From NCBI GenBank assembly GCA_018648265.1, contig JABGRN010000047.1, forward strand, positions 1 through 42,036: a stretch of 42,036 nt of DNA. The letters run 5' to 3'. Numbering within the stretch: the first letter of the stretch is position 1; each line of letters starts with the position of its first letter. The DNA is from Prolixibacteraceae bacterium. GTDB lineage: Bacteria > Bacteroidota > Bacteroidia > Bacteroidales > Prolixibacteraceae. Below the pieces are notes generated by a model. The model was given only the letters and a program-made list of their open reading frames with translations, was not told where the DNA came from and searched no databases. Positions 28,049 through 36,827 of the stretch are shown in pieces. Both the position numbers and the translations under genes were made by a program.

Positions 28049-29389
28049 CTAATACTTCCGCCCCTGTTGTTGTAATCCGCTCATCATTCGTTGCACGTTT
28101 TTACCCTGTGAAACCATTTTCATCATTTTGCGGGTTTCGCTAAACTGTTTTAATAATCGGTTGACTTCCTGGATATTTGTTCCCGAGCCGGTAGCAATCC
28201 TCTTTCTTCTGCTACCATTTATTAATGCCGGGTCTTCTCGCTCAGCCCTGGTCATCGAATAAATAATTGCTTCAATATGTTTAAAAGCATCGTCATCCAA
28301 ATCCATATTTTTCATTGCTTTTCCCATTCCCGGAATCATCGAAACCACATCTTTCAGATTACCCATTTTTTTAATCTGTTTAATCTGTTTCAGGAAATCG
28401 TCGAAGTTGAAAGTATTTTTTGCCAGCTTTTTTTGCAGTTTCCGCGATTCTTCTTCATCAAACTGCTCTTGTGCTTTTTCAACCAGCGAAACAATGTCGC
28501 CCATCCCTAAAATCCTCTCGGCCATCCGGTCTGGATGAAAAACGTCAATGGCATCTACCTTTTCGCCAGTACCCACAAATTTTATTGGTTTTTCAACCAC
28601 TGCCCTAATTGATAAAGCTGCACCACCCCGGGTATCGCCATCAAGTTTAGTAAGTACCACCCCATCGAAATTTAACGTTTCGTTAAATTCTTTAGCTGTA
28701 TTTACTGCATCCTGTCCGGTCATTGAATCTACTACAAACAGGATTTCTCCAGGATCGACTGCCTTTTTAATGGCTGCAATTTCCTTCATCATTTGTTCGT
28801 CAACAGCCAAACGACCTGCAGTATCAACAATTACCACATCGTAGCCCTTGCTTTTTGCCTCTTTAAGGGCAGCCTTTGCAATTTTTACAGGATCCATGTT
28901 ACCATCCTCAGAATACACCGGGACAGTAATTTGTTCGCCAAGGATTTTTAATTGTTCAATTGCAGCCGGACGGTAAACATCGCAAGCAACTAAAAGCGGT
29001 TGTTTCCCTTTTTTAGTTTTTAGCATGTTTGCCAGTTTGCCCGAAAAAGTAGTTTTACCCGAACCTTGCAAACCCGACATTAAAATAACCGAAGGTGAAC
29101 CCTTAACATTTATGTCGGTAAATGTCCCGCCCATCAATGCAGCCAATTCGTCTTTTACAATTTTTACCATTAACTGCCCTGGTTTAACAGCCGTTAAAAC
29201 CTGTTGACCCAGAGCTTTCTGTTTTACATCATCGGTAAATTTTTTGGCAATTTTGAAGTTGACATCAGCGTCGAGCAATGCCCTTCGAATATCTTTTAGT
29301 GTTTCCGCAATATTTATTTCCGTAATTTTCCCCTGTCCTTTCAGTAATTTGAACGAACGATCCAATCTGTCACTTAAATTCTCAAACAT
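28049..29389 (-). CDS. ffh: Signal recognition particle protein Ffh
   Basis: SRP54-type GTPase that binds signal sequences on nascent chains together with SRP RNA and docks to FtsY at the membrane. The N-domain begins [14 protein letters not shown]. The G-domain has [18 protein letters not shown] (P-loop), VDTAGR and [10 protein letters not shown]. The methionine-rich M-domain has [16 protein letters not shown] and ends with Gly/Gln/Lys-rich residues. With the start at the ATG at 29389 the protein is 446 residues, typical for the family; a frame open to 29419 adds ten unrelated residues and overlaps the promoter box. The 4.5S/SRP RNA gene was not found in this window. Confidence 0.97.
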   Translation of the reverse strand: MFENLSDRLDRSFKLLKGQGKITEINIAETLKDIRRALLDADVNFKIAKKFTDDVKQKALGQQVLTAVKPGQLMVKIVKDELAALMGGTFTDINVKGSPSVILMSGLQGSGKTTFSGKLANMLKTKKGKQPLLVACDVYRPAAIEQLKILGEQITVPVYSEDGNMDPVKIAKAALKEAKSKGYDVVIVDTAGRLAVDEQMMKEIAAIKKAVDPGEILFVVDSMTGQDAVNTAKEFNETLNFDGVVLTKLDGDTRGGAALSIRAVVEKPIKFVGTGEKVDAIDVFHPDRMAERILGMGDIVSLVEKAQEQFDEEESRKLQKKLAKNTFNFDDFLKQIKQIKKMGNLKDVVSMIPGMGKAMKNMDLDDDAFKHIEAIIYSMTRAEREDPALINGSRRKRIATGSGTNIQEVNRLLKQFSETRKMMKMVSQGKNVQRMMSGLQQQGRKY

Positions 29390-29419
29390 ACGTTTTATAT
29401 TCTTTTGAAATTGAAGCAC

Positions 29420-29427
29420 AAAAATAG
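29420..29427 (-). promoter_or_regulatory. -7 box of ffh
   Basis: TATTTTTG on the minus strand, an exact TAnnTTTG match, 30 bases upstream of the chosen ffh ATG. The 307-base ffh-tex gap otherwise holds AGTTTAAAG/GTTAAAAG low-complexity repeats (about 29430-29460) and the tex -7 box. I see no gene in it. Confidence 0.45.
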
Positions 29428-29669
29428 AAGTTTAAAGTTGAATGTTAAAAGTTTAAAGAGAAAACTTTTAGGAGATAAGGTTCATGGCTGTGCTTTGAAA
29501 TTTTTTGTGTCAGTTTTACGCAAAGGGCAATTCCCAATTGAACAAGGAATAGCACATGCTTATACTTCACTTTTAAAATTTAAAATCTTGTAGATTTACC
29601 ATAAAATTTAATAACAATTTCATAAGAAATTTGATCGCGATTTTATAAAGAGTGATAACAACCTTTCGC

Positions 29670-29677
29670 TACCTTTG
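29670..29677 (+). promoter_or_regulatory. -7 box of tex
   Basis: TACCTTTG, an exact TAnnTTTG match, 19 bases before the ATG at 29697. It lies inside the longer open frame from 29652 and so excludes that earlier start. Confidence 0.5.
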
Positions 29678-29696
29678 TATTCCGAAAAATTTTACA

Positions 29697-31832
29697 ATGA
29701 AAAACAAAATCATAGAAATAATAACTCATAAACTTGACATTACAGAAGTTCAGGTTACAAACACAATTAATTTATTTAATGAGGGTGCAACTGTTCCATT
29801 TATTTCAAGATACAGAAAAGAGAGAACCGGCAGTTTAGACGAAGTTCAAATTCAACAAATAAAAGAGTTAAAAGAAAAATTCTCTGAACTTGAAAAACGA
29901 AAAGTAACCATTTTAAAAACTATCGATGAACAGGAAAAACTTACTCCTGAATTAAAATCGAGAATTGAAAGCTGTTTTGATTCAGTTGAACTGGAAGATA
30001 TTTACCTGCCATTTAAACCCAAAAGAAGGACAAAAGCCACAATTGCCAGAGAAAAAGGATTGGAACCATTGGCAAAAATTTTAATGAAACAATTAGAGCG
30101 CGATGTGGAATTCCGTGCCAACTCTTTTATTAATGAAAATGTTGAATCGATTGAAGAAGCACTTTCCGGAGCCCGGGACATTATAGCAGAATGGATAAAT
30201 GAAAATGAACGGGCAAGGAATATTGTACGACGTGGATTTAATATTGGAGCAGAAATTATTTCAAAAATAATTAAAGGAAAAGAGGAAGAAGCTGAAAAAT
30301 ATCGTGACTATTTCGATTGGAATGAACCTTTAAAAAAATGCCCGTCGCACAGATTGCTTGCCATGCGCCGTGGCGAAAATGAAGGGTTTCTAAGGGTTTC
30401 TATTAATCCGGATGAAGACAGAGTTTTGGAAAACATCGACCGCTTTTTTGTTAAAGGAAATAATCAAAGTTCGGAGCAGGTTGGGCTGGCAGTTAAAGAC
30501 AGTTTAAAGCGACTAATCCAACCTTCGATAGAAACTGAATTTGCAAACCTCTCGAAAGAAAAAGCAGATGAGGAAGCTATAAAAGTATTTGCCGAAAATT
30601 TGAAACAACTTTTACTCGCTCCACCACTTGGACAAAAACGAACTCTGGCAATCGATCCCGGATACCGATCGGGCTGTAAAGTAGTTTGCCTCGACGAGCA
30701 GGGGAATCTTTTGCATAATGTAAATATTTACCCGCACAAACCACAGGAAGAGCGAAAAATGGCGGCTAAAAAAGTATCGTCGATGGTAGAAATGTACCAA
30801 ATTGAAGCCATTGCAATTGGGAATGGAACGGCCAGCCGCGAAACAGAATATTTTATAAAGAGACTCCATTTTGATCGCGAAGTTCGTGTTTATGTAGTTA
30901 GTGAAGACGGTGCTTCGGTTTATTCTGCCTCATCGGTGGCCCGCCAGGAATTTCCGCAATACGATGTTACGGTTCGGGGAGCAGTTTCTATTGGAAGGCG
31001 TTTAATGGATCCGCTGGCTGAGTTGGTAAAAATAGATCCGAAAAGTATTGGTGTTGGACAGTATCAACACGATGTTGATCAGAAAAATCTTAAAAACAGT
31101 TTAGATTCTGTTGTCGAACTTAGTGTAAATTCTGTTGGAGTAAACTTAAACACAGCCAGCAAACACCTGCTAACTTATATTTCGGGACTTGGACCACAAC
31201 TGGCTGAAAACATTACTAGTTTCAGAAAAGAAAACGGAGCTTTTCAATCGCGTGAAACATTAAAAAAAGTGGCCCGAATGGGACAAAAAGCGTTTGAACA
31301 AGCGGCAGGTTTTCTGCGAATTCCTGATGCCATAAATCCACTGGATAATTCCGGTGTTCACCCCGAATCGTACAAAATTGTGAAACAAATTGCCAAAGAT
31401 TTAAAATGTGAACTAAACGATTTGGTACGGAATGAAACGTTGGTTTCAAAAATTGATTTTCAAAAATATGTAACAAACGAAATTGGACTTCCTACTTTAA
31501 ACGATATAAAAAATGAGTTGCTAAAACCCGGCCGCGATCCTCGAAAACCAATTAAAATTTTTGAATTTGCACACGGTATTTTCAAAATTGAAGATTTACA
31601 AGTTGGCATGGAACTTCCAGGAATTGTGAACAACATTACCAAATTTGGAGCTTTTGTCGATGTTGGAATTAAAGAATCAGGCTTGATTCATGTTTCGGAA
31701 ATGGCCGACCGTTTTATCTCCGACCCCAACGAAATTGTAAAATTGCATGAACATGTAAAAGTCCGCATTAAAGAATTAGATATTCCGCGAAAAAGAATTC
31801 AACTTTCTCTAAAAGGAATTGAACAGAAATAA
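29697..31832 (+). CDS. tex: Tex-family RNA-binding transcription accessory protein
   Basis: Cytosolic nucleic-acid-binding protein of the Tex/Spt6 family, a transcription factor-like protein in bacteria. The N-terminal helical part has FISRYRKERTGSLDE. A YqgF/RNase H-like domain follows (AIDPGYRSGCKVVCLDEQG near residue 318). Helix-hairpin-helix motifs are seen in NTASKHLLTYISGLG, and a C-terminal S1 domain spans about 637-705 (LPGIVNNITKFGAFVDVGI, GLIHVSE). At 711 residues from the chosen ATG it is slightly shorter than E. coli YhgF (about 770). Its stop is 68 bases before the AIPR gene. Confidence 0.96.
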   Translation: MKNKIIEIITHKLDITEVQVTNTINLFNEGATVPFISRYRKERTGSLDEVQIQQIKELKEKFSELEKRKVTILKTIDEQEKLTPELKSRIESCFDSVELEDIYLPFKPKRRTKATIAREKGLEPLAKILMKQLERDVEFRANSFINENVESIEEALSGARDIIAEWINENERARNIVRRGFNIGAEIISKIIKGKEEEAEKYRDYFDWNEPLKKCPSHRLLAMRRGENEGFLRVSINPDEDRVLENIDRFFVKGNNQSSEQVGLAVKDSLKRLIQPSIETEFANLSKEKADEEAIKVFAENLKQLLLAPPLGQKRTLAIDPGYRSGCKVVCLDEQGNLLHNVNIYPHKPQEERKMAAKKVSSMVEMYQIEAIAIGNGTASRETEYFIKRLHFDREVRVYVVSEDGASVYSASSVARQEFPQYDVTVRGAVSIGRRLMDPLAELVKIDPKSIGVGQYQHDVDQKNLKNSLDSVVELSVNSVGVNLNTASKHLLTYISGLGPQLAENITSFRKENGAFQSRETLKKVARMGQKAFEQAAGFLRIPDAINPLDNSGVHPESYKIVKQIAKDLKCELNDLVRNETLVSKIDFQKYVTNEIGLPTLNDIKNELLKPGRDPRKPIKIFEFAHGIFKIEDLQVGMELPGIVNNITKFGAFVDVGIKESGLIHVSEMADRFISDPNEIVKLHEHVKVRIKELDIPRKRIQLSLKGIEQK

Positions 31833-31900
31833 AACAAGGATACCATCTTTTTTTACACAAATAAAAAAGTTGTGAATAATAATAACCGAAATCTACAAAC

Positions 31901-33913
31901 ATGGCCAAAAACGATAAAGTACTTGTTGACGGAATTATCGATGATAGAATAGAATTAAATCTACCATCAAAAAAAAGAGATGAGGCCTTTGAATTTTTAG
32001 TCTTTGAGCAATTACTTAAAGACTATGATTTATCCATTGATGAGCTAAAATCAGGAATTGTTGATGGTCGTAATGATGGAGGTATTGATGGAATGTTTAT
32101 TTTCATTAATGGACATCATTTATCAGAAATACAAAATTTCAATTGGCCAAAAACTGGCTCTGTTTTGGACGTATGGATTATAACTTGCAAACACCATGAT
32201 ACATTTAAGCAAGCACCTCTTGATAATTTGGTAGCTAGTATAACCGAGTTATTAGATTTTACAATAGAGCAGGATAACTTAAAAGGTGATTATTCCGAAG
32301 CAATTTTAAAAAGAATAAAAAACCTAAAATTTGCTTATCGAAAAGTATCTCCAAGACTCACAAAATTCAATATTAACTTTTGTTATGCATCAAGAGGAAA
32401 TACAGACCAATTAGGAGAATCTATTAATTCAAGGGCTTTGCAACTAAAACAAGTAGCAACAGACTTTTTTGGAAATTGTTATTCTGAATTTATATTTTTA
32501 GGCTCAACGGAACTAATTGAATTAAACAGAAAAACTCCAAATTTTTCATTTGAACTCCCTTTTGTAGAGGTGCTTTCTAGTGGAATGAGTTATGCCCTTT
32601 TAGTTAAACTTAAAGATTACTTTAACTTCGTTTCAGACAATGGAAAGTTAAAAAGGTATTTATTTGATTCAAATGTTAGAGATTTTGCTGGTTTAAATAG
32701 AGTTAATGAGGATATTAGAGATACATTAAATGATGCAAAATCTCCAGATTTTTGGTGGTTAAATAATGAAGTTACAATCCTATCAACAAAAGCTTTACTA
32801 ATTGGGAAAGATATTCACATTGAGGATATCCAAATAGTAAATGGCTTACAAACTACTGAGTCAATTTTTCGCCATTTTCAAAATGGGGGAAGTGATGCAA
32901 AAGAAAGATGTATACTTGTTAAAGTAATAGAATCTAATGATGCATTTAATAGAGATTCTATTATAAGGGCAACAAATAATCAAACTAATGTTGAGTTGGC
33001 GTCACTTCATGCAACAGATAAAATTCAGCGAGACATTGAGGATATTTTAATAAGAAGTGGTCTTTACTATGAAAGAAGAACAAACTTTTACAAAAATCAA
33101 GGAATATCTGCAGATAAAATATTAACACTATTATACCTTGCATCAGGTTTTGTAAGTTTAATTTTAAAAGCACCACATCAAGCTTCTTTATTAAAGTCTC
33201 GTTTTATGAGGTCTGAAGTTTCATATAATGAAGTTTTTTCGGTCGAAACAGACTTAAATATTTGGCCACAAATCGCTCACATATTGAAAAAAACAGATAT
33301 GTTTTTAGAGAGTGTTAGACCTAAAAGAAGTGGAGGTATAAGGTTTTTGAAAACCAGACGACAATTCATAATCTTTTTAACAACATCAAGAATACTTGAA
33401 ACATTCAATTTTAATATAAATGACCTTGTTAATTTAGATATTTCAAAATATGACATTCATGAATTAGGCAAAACTTGGGATTTTTTTAAACCTTTCAATC
33501 GAGATTACAGAGATTTATCGAGAAGTGTTATTGAAAAGAAAAGTTACTTAATTAGGTTATGTGAACCGGCTGCACTTGAATGGAATTTAAAAGGTATTGA
33601 AAGAATTAATAACCTTTCACAAATAAAGTTAAAAACAAAAAAAGATAAAACTTCTAAAATTCCACTATCAATGGAATTTGCACTTAAAGTTAATGATTTA
33701 TTACCTGAACAGCCATGGAAACCAGGCATTCATAAAGAAATCATATCAACTCTAAAATGCACAACTTCAGATTATTTTGACGCAGTGGAAATTTTAATAA
33801 ATGAAGGATTAAGAAATTATCAGAAAGATGGTGTTGTTTTCGATGAAGATGGAAATGTTATTTGTTATGATAAAGAACGTGTAGACTCAGAGACCCTTAA
33901 ACTTAATGAATGA
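31901..33913 (+). CDS. AIPR-family protein (abortive infection phage resistance)
   Basis: Probable anti-phage defence protein of the AIPR family (PF10592). The core is clear: RDFAGLNRVNEDIRDTL, FWWLNNEVTILSTKA and IQIVNGLQTTESIF, roughly residues 250-330. The N-terminus looks like a Mrr/PD-(D/E)xK nuclease fold: NDGGIDGMFIF with Asp63, then VWIITCKHH with Thr95-Cys-Lys97 where relatives usually have Gln or Glu-x-Lys. This makes it a variant or possibly inactive site. The protein has 670 residues, with no transmembrane helices. Arginine is coded mostly by AGA/AGG, unlike much of the preceding tex, so horizontal gain is plausible. No TAnnTTTG box was found upstream, and no partner methylase or ATPase is adjacent, so it is a solitary system. 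The assignment rests on motif memory. Confidence 0.8.
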   Translation: MAKNDKVLVDGIIDDRIELNLPSKKRDEAFEFLVFEQLLKDYDLSIDELKSGIVDGRNDGGIDGMFIFINGHHLSEIQNFNWPKTGSVLDVWIITCKHHDTFKQAPLDNLVASITELLDFTIEQDNLKGDYSEAILKRIKNLKFAYRKVSPRLTKFNINFCYASRGNTDQLGESINSRALQLKQVATDFFGNCYSEFIFLGSTELIELNRKTPNFSFELPFVEVLSSGMSYALLVKLKDYFNFVSDNGKLKRYLFDSNVRDFAGLNRVNEDIRDTLNDAKSPDFWWLNNEVTILSTKALLIGKDIHIEDIQIVNGLQTTESIFRHFQNGGSDAKERCILVKVIESNDAFNRDSIIRATNNQTNVELASLHATDKIQRDIEDILIRSGLYYERRTNFYKNQGISADKILTLLYLASGFVSLILKAPHQASLLKSRFMRSEVSYNEVFSVETDLNIWPQIAHILKKTDMFLESVRPKRSGGIRFLKTRRQFIIFLTTSRILETFNFNINDLVNLDISKYDIHELGKTWDFFKPFNRDYRDLSRSVIEKKSYLIRLCEPAALEWNLKGIERINNLSQIKLKTKKDKTSKIPLSMEFALKVNDLLPEQPWKPGIHKEIISTLKCTTSDYFDAVEILINEGLRNYQKDGVVFDEDGNVICYDKERVDSETLKLNE

Positions 33914-34071
33914 AAATTACTAGTCACAAAGTGCATATTTCAGAGCGGTTTCAGTGCGGCAATCATCGGCGGATTCTCGCATCGTCATTCAGTCCTACCG
34001 GACGTGAACGCTCTCCGAAATCCTCTCCGCAACATGCACCATCCGATGGCATCCTTCCTTTTATAACAAAT
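33914..34071. other. G+C-rich non-coding segment after the AIPR gene
   Basis: About 100 bases (roughly 33945-34050) have markedly higher G+C than the surrounding DNA. They contain CTCTCCG twice (separated by AAATC), a GTCC-TACC-GGAC hairpin, and AGAGCG/CGCTCT as a distant inverted pair. A 79-codon frame crosses it and runs into the next gene antisense, but its composition (Ser/Pro/Arg-rich, no hydrophobic core) does not look like a protein. It may be the remnant of a mobile element or a structured RNA. No family was recognised. Confidence 0.4.
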
Positions 34072-35166
34072 TTACAAGCGAATAAATATCTTCTTTTTAT
34101 AAAGGAAATAACAAACATACCACAACATTGCGGCAACCAAAAGGGTTGAGATTATTATTAAAACAACTTCGTTGGTCCAACTAAAAATTCGGTAAATAAA
34201 CGGATCGACCAATCCACTAAAGAATCTTTTAAAACTACCTGCCATCAAATAAATAAATAGCGGATTCATTCCAAAAACTGCAAAAAACATGGGCACTTTT
34301 TTGAAATTTAAAATGTCGATTAACCAATAAGAAATTGCCATTCCTATTAAACACCAGCCTCCACTAACGATAATAAATGAACTCGTACAAATGTGTTTGA
34401 TAATCGGAATAAAAGGATTCATTGCATAACCGATAATCACACCAATTGTTCCCGCAATTAAAAGCGTCAAAATCTTTTTTTGGTGTGTCCAGTCTTTCAT
34501 TAAAATCATTCCGGTAAGTACTCCCCAAATGGTATGTGCCGAAGTAGGAATAGCGTTAAATGGTACCCAGTTTCCATGTTCCAAACTTCCCGTCAACATC
34601 ATATCAGTCCACGAACCAAAGTTTTGCCCGGCAACAAATGGCTGGTTAAATCCTTCAACCGGCCAATAACGATACAACAAATCCGACACTAGAATCAAGG
34701 CAAATGAAATTATCAACTGCCACTTTATTTGTTTGCGCATTATAAGAAAAGCTATCAAATACGTAACCGAAAGTTGCGCCATTACATTATTAAAATTTGA
34801 CGTGGTTGCACTAGAACTAATTGCCCAACCGATTAGCAGCAAGTACAGACAACGGGTAAGGACATGATAAAGTGTCTTTTTCCAACTGTCGCCTTTTGCC
34901 CATCTTCGCGTTAACGAAAATGGCATTGCCACACCTACAATAAACATAAAAAAAGGTTGAATCAGATCCCAGAAACGAAGTCCTTCCCATGGTACATGAG
35001 TTAGCTGCTGTTGGATAAAATTTATAACCGGGCTATTATTGGCCGGATCTAATTTTCCAAACATTCCACCTAAACCGCCAATAAGCAAAAACATGGTAAA
35101 TCCGCGAAAAAAGTCAATTGAAAAAATTCGATTTTGTTCTGTTTTTAGATGAATTGAGTCACTCAT
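34072..35166 (-). CDS. NagX/DUF5009-like membrane protein (heparan-alpha-glucosaminide N-acetyltransferase-like)
   Basis: Multi-pass inner-membrane protein of the DUF5009/NagX family, distantly related to human HGSNAT, which acetylates glucosamine using cytosolic acetyl-CoA. The N-terminus has the signature SIDFFRGFTMFLLIGG, followed by WEGLRFWDLIQPFFMFIVGVAMPFS and about ten helices, and ends in YKKKIFIRL. At 364 residues the length is typical. In Bacteroidota these genes often accompany amino-sugar or glycan use. Here the neighbour is a divergent NodB-like deacetylase, which fits sugar (de)acetylation, though this is inference. The 313-base gap to that gene carries no clear shared operator. 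Activity is not certain. Confidence 0.85.
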   Translation of the reverse strand: MSDSIHLKTEQNRIFSIDFFRGFTMFLLIGGLGGMFGKLDPANNSPVINFIQQQLTHVPWEGLRFWDLIQPFFMFIVGVAMPFSLTRRWAKGDSWKKTLYHVLTRCLYLLLIGWAISSSATTSNFNNVMAQLSVTYLIAFLIMRKQIKWQLIISFALILVSDLLYRYWPVEGFNQPFVAGQNFGSWTDMMLTGSLEHGNWVPFNAIPTSAHTIWGVLTGMILMKDWTHQKKILTLLIAGTIGVIIGYAMNPFIPIIKHICTSSFIIVSGGWCLIGMAISYWLIDILNFKKVPMFFAVFGMNPLFIYLMAGSFKRFFSGLVDPFIYRIFSWTNEVVLIIISTLLVAAMLWYVCYFLYKKKIFIRL

Positions 35167-35314
35167 TTTTTTATTTTTTTTTGATATTGAATATTATTTC
35201 AAGCTATTATGGAAACACTTTGTTCGATATTAAAAATTCGCATTTACTAGAGTGAATTTTCCTCTTTCAATAATTCTTAATTTCGAGGTATATCTTTAAA
35301 CGACAATAATAAAA

Positions 35315-35404
35315 ATGACAACACCTAAAAAATCAAGAAATCAAACCCTAATTTATCATTTATTGTGGACTATGCCAATTTACATTTTTAATTTCCCAAC
35401 ATAA
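35315..35404 (+). pseudogene. 29-codon open frame, possible gene remnant
   Basis: An ATG frame reading MTTPKKSRNQTLIYHLLWTM and nine further residues, then TAA. It resembles the cytoplasmic start and first membrane segment of a LytS-like sensor kinase (KKSRNQTLIYHLLW) and is preceded by TATCTTTA, a near -7 box at about 35290. The rest of the supposed protein is absent. It may be a truncated gene, a tiny membrane peptide or chance. The remainder of the 35167-35479 gap is A+T-rich with nothing else recognised. Confidence 0.25.
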
Positions 35405-35442
35405 TAAAAATTAATTTTTTGTAAGATTTGCTTTTATTGCTT

Positions 35443-35450
35443 TACTTTTA
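35443..35450 (+). promoter_or_regulatory. -7-like box of the deacetylase gene
   Basis: TACTTTTA, one mismatch to TAnnTTTG, about 30 bases before the ATG at 35480. It argues against the earlier in-frame ATG at 35450, which would sit on the box itself. Confidence 0.35.
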
Positions 35451-35479
35451 TGGTATTTCAATCCAAAAAGAATCATTTA

Positions 35480-36766
35480 ATGAAGAAAATTTCGCGCCGC
35501 AATTTTATAAAAAACACATCTAAACTTTCGTCGGGATTAGTAATATTAGGGACTAACACACATTTTCTAAGTTCTTGTTCAATAAAAAATACAAGCGAAA
35601 AAAAATTGAAAATATTTATTCCGATGCCAATCCAGGTTGTTATTGATGATGTGGGATGGTGGTCGGGTAAAGATGGAAGCAAAAAGCAAGAACCCTACCG
35701 GACAGGTATTAATCGGAACCATGTTCCAAATGATTACCTGGCCATTGCGGAATTGGGGCGTGAACTGGGAATCAGGCCACAGGCAGCTATTATTTTATGC
35801 GAGTGGGATAAAAAGAATATTCTTCGACAATTGCCCACAAGTACATGGATGAGCGAAAAGTGGGATAACTCAAAATGGGTTGGTCAATGGCTTGAAGAAA
35901 CAGCAGAAATTATACGAAACAATAAAAATCATTTTGAACTAACCGTTCATGGCATTGGTCATGAATATTGGGAAGGAGGAAACTTTACCCGTGCCGAATG
36001 GACAGATTCAAAAGGACAGATGCGCCCTCAGGATCAGGTTGAATTACATCTTGATTATTTTGAGAAGTTAATGAACCAACATAACCTTGGATCATTCCCG
36101 AACTCTTTTGTCCCAACTGCATTCAGGCATTCGTTTGGCCCATCAGAAGGAAGGAATATAAGCCTGGCCGAAATTCTTGAAAAAAGAGGTATTACATATA
36201 TTAATAGTCCGTTTGAAGGAATGTACAATAATGAAAGAATACAACACGAACTATTCGGGTTTGATGCCGGAGTAATGACAATTGACAGAGGAAGCGACGA
36301 ATTTCCGTGGGACACATTTCCGGGAAATCCCTCCATGGAATTAACAGGGCCGACCTGTGGAATGCACTGGCCAAATATGTTACATCCAAATCCGGAAAGA
36401 AATTCTGAGGTCGTCCAAAAATGGGTAAATTACCTGAAACCATACAATGAGAAACAAGATATGATGTTAGCCCCGGATTCAGTGGCTTTTCAAAATCAGC
36501 TTGTTCACCAGACACTGACAAAAACTCAATTAAAAAGAAATTCCATTAAAATCGATTTTACAGAAACCGACAAACTTCCAAGTGGAGTTGGTATGGGAGA
36601 ACTGACATTAAAAATAGTAACAGATAAACCTACGCAGTTTAAATCGGAGGATATAAAAATTAAGTCACAAACATTACAAAGGGGCAGTAAATTCCTTTAT
36701 AATTTAATACTGAAACGGAAAGCTGGGAAATTGAAGGTTAATATAATATTTGATTCTGCAAAATAA
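35480..36766 (+). CDS. Exported polysaccharide deacetylase-like (NodB-fold) lipoprotein
   Basis: Predicted periplasmic or surface deacetylase on a carbohydrate substrate. The N-terminus reads MKKISRRNFIK with a twin-arginine-like SRRNFIK, a hydrophobic stretch and then LSSC as a lipobox. NodB-like catalytic motifs are suggested by IDDVGWW (metal Asp pair), HGIGHEYWEGG (the H-x-x-x-H metal motif) and FVPTAFRHSFG (Arg/Pro motif). The C-terminal 80 residues look beta-rich. About 428 residues from the ATG at 35480. The substrate is unknown. The divergent NagX-like gene suggests amino-sugar or glycan modification. It may need Tat secretion, and fold assignment is by motif only. Confidence 0.7.
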   Translation: MKKISRRNFIKNTSKLSSGLVILGTNTHFLSSCSIKNTSEKKLKIFIPMPIQVVIDDVGWWSGKDGSKKQEPYRTGINRNHVPNDYLAIAELGRELGIRPQAAIILCEWDKKNILRQLPTSTWMSEKWDNSKWVGQWLEETAEIIRNNKNHFELTVHGIGHEYWEGGNFTRAEWTDSKGQMRPQDQVELHLDYFEKLMNQHNLGSFPNSFVPTAFRHSFGPSEGRNISLAEILEKRGITYINSPFEGMYNNERIQHELFGFDAGVMTIDRGSDEFPWDTFPGNPSMELTGPTCGMHWPNMLHPNPERNSEVVQKWVNYLKPYNEKQDMMLAPDSVAFQNQLVHQTLTKTQLKRNSIKIDFTETDKLPSGVGMGELTLKIVTDKPTQFKSEDIKIKSQTLQRGSKFLYNLILKRKAGKLKVNIIFDSAK

Positions 36767-36793
36767 CTGTTTTTTAAATGCACAAATAGTTGA

Positions 36794-36817
36794 TAAACGA
36801 ATCTATAAAATCGTTTA
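36794..36817. terminator. Inverted repeat between convergent genes
   Basis: TAAACGA (36794-36800) and TCGTTTA (36811-36817) form a perfect 7-bp stem around a 10-base loop in the 61-base gap between the convergent deacetylase and methyltransferase genes. It is a weak candidate for a shared terminator. Confidence 0.4.
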
Positions 36818-36827
36818 ACCGACGATG

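Noticed and set aside
29405-29593. 62-codon frame in the ffh-tex gap
   Set aside because: It begins in low-complexity AGTTTAAAG repeats, overlaps the ffh promoter, and resembles no protein.
33910-34149. 79-codon plus-strand frame after the AIPR gene
   Set aside because: It overlaps the AIPR stop, runs antisense into the NagX-like gene, lacks a hydrophobic core, and its composition follows the G+C-rich patch and not coding rules.
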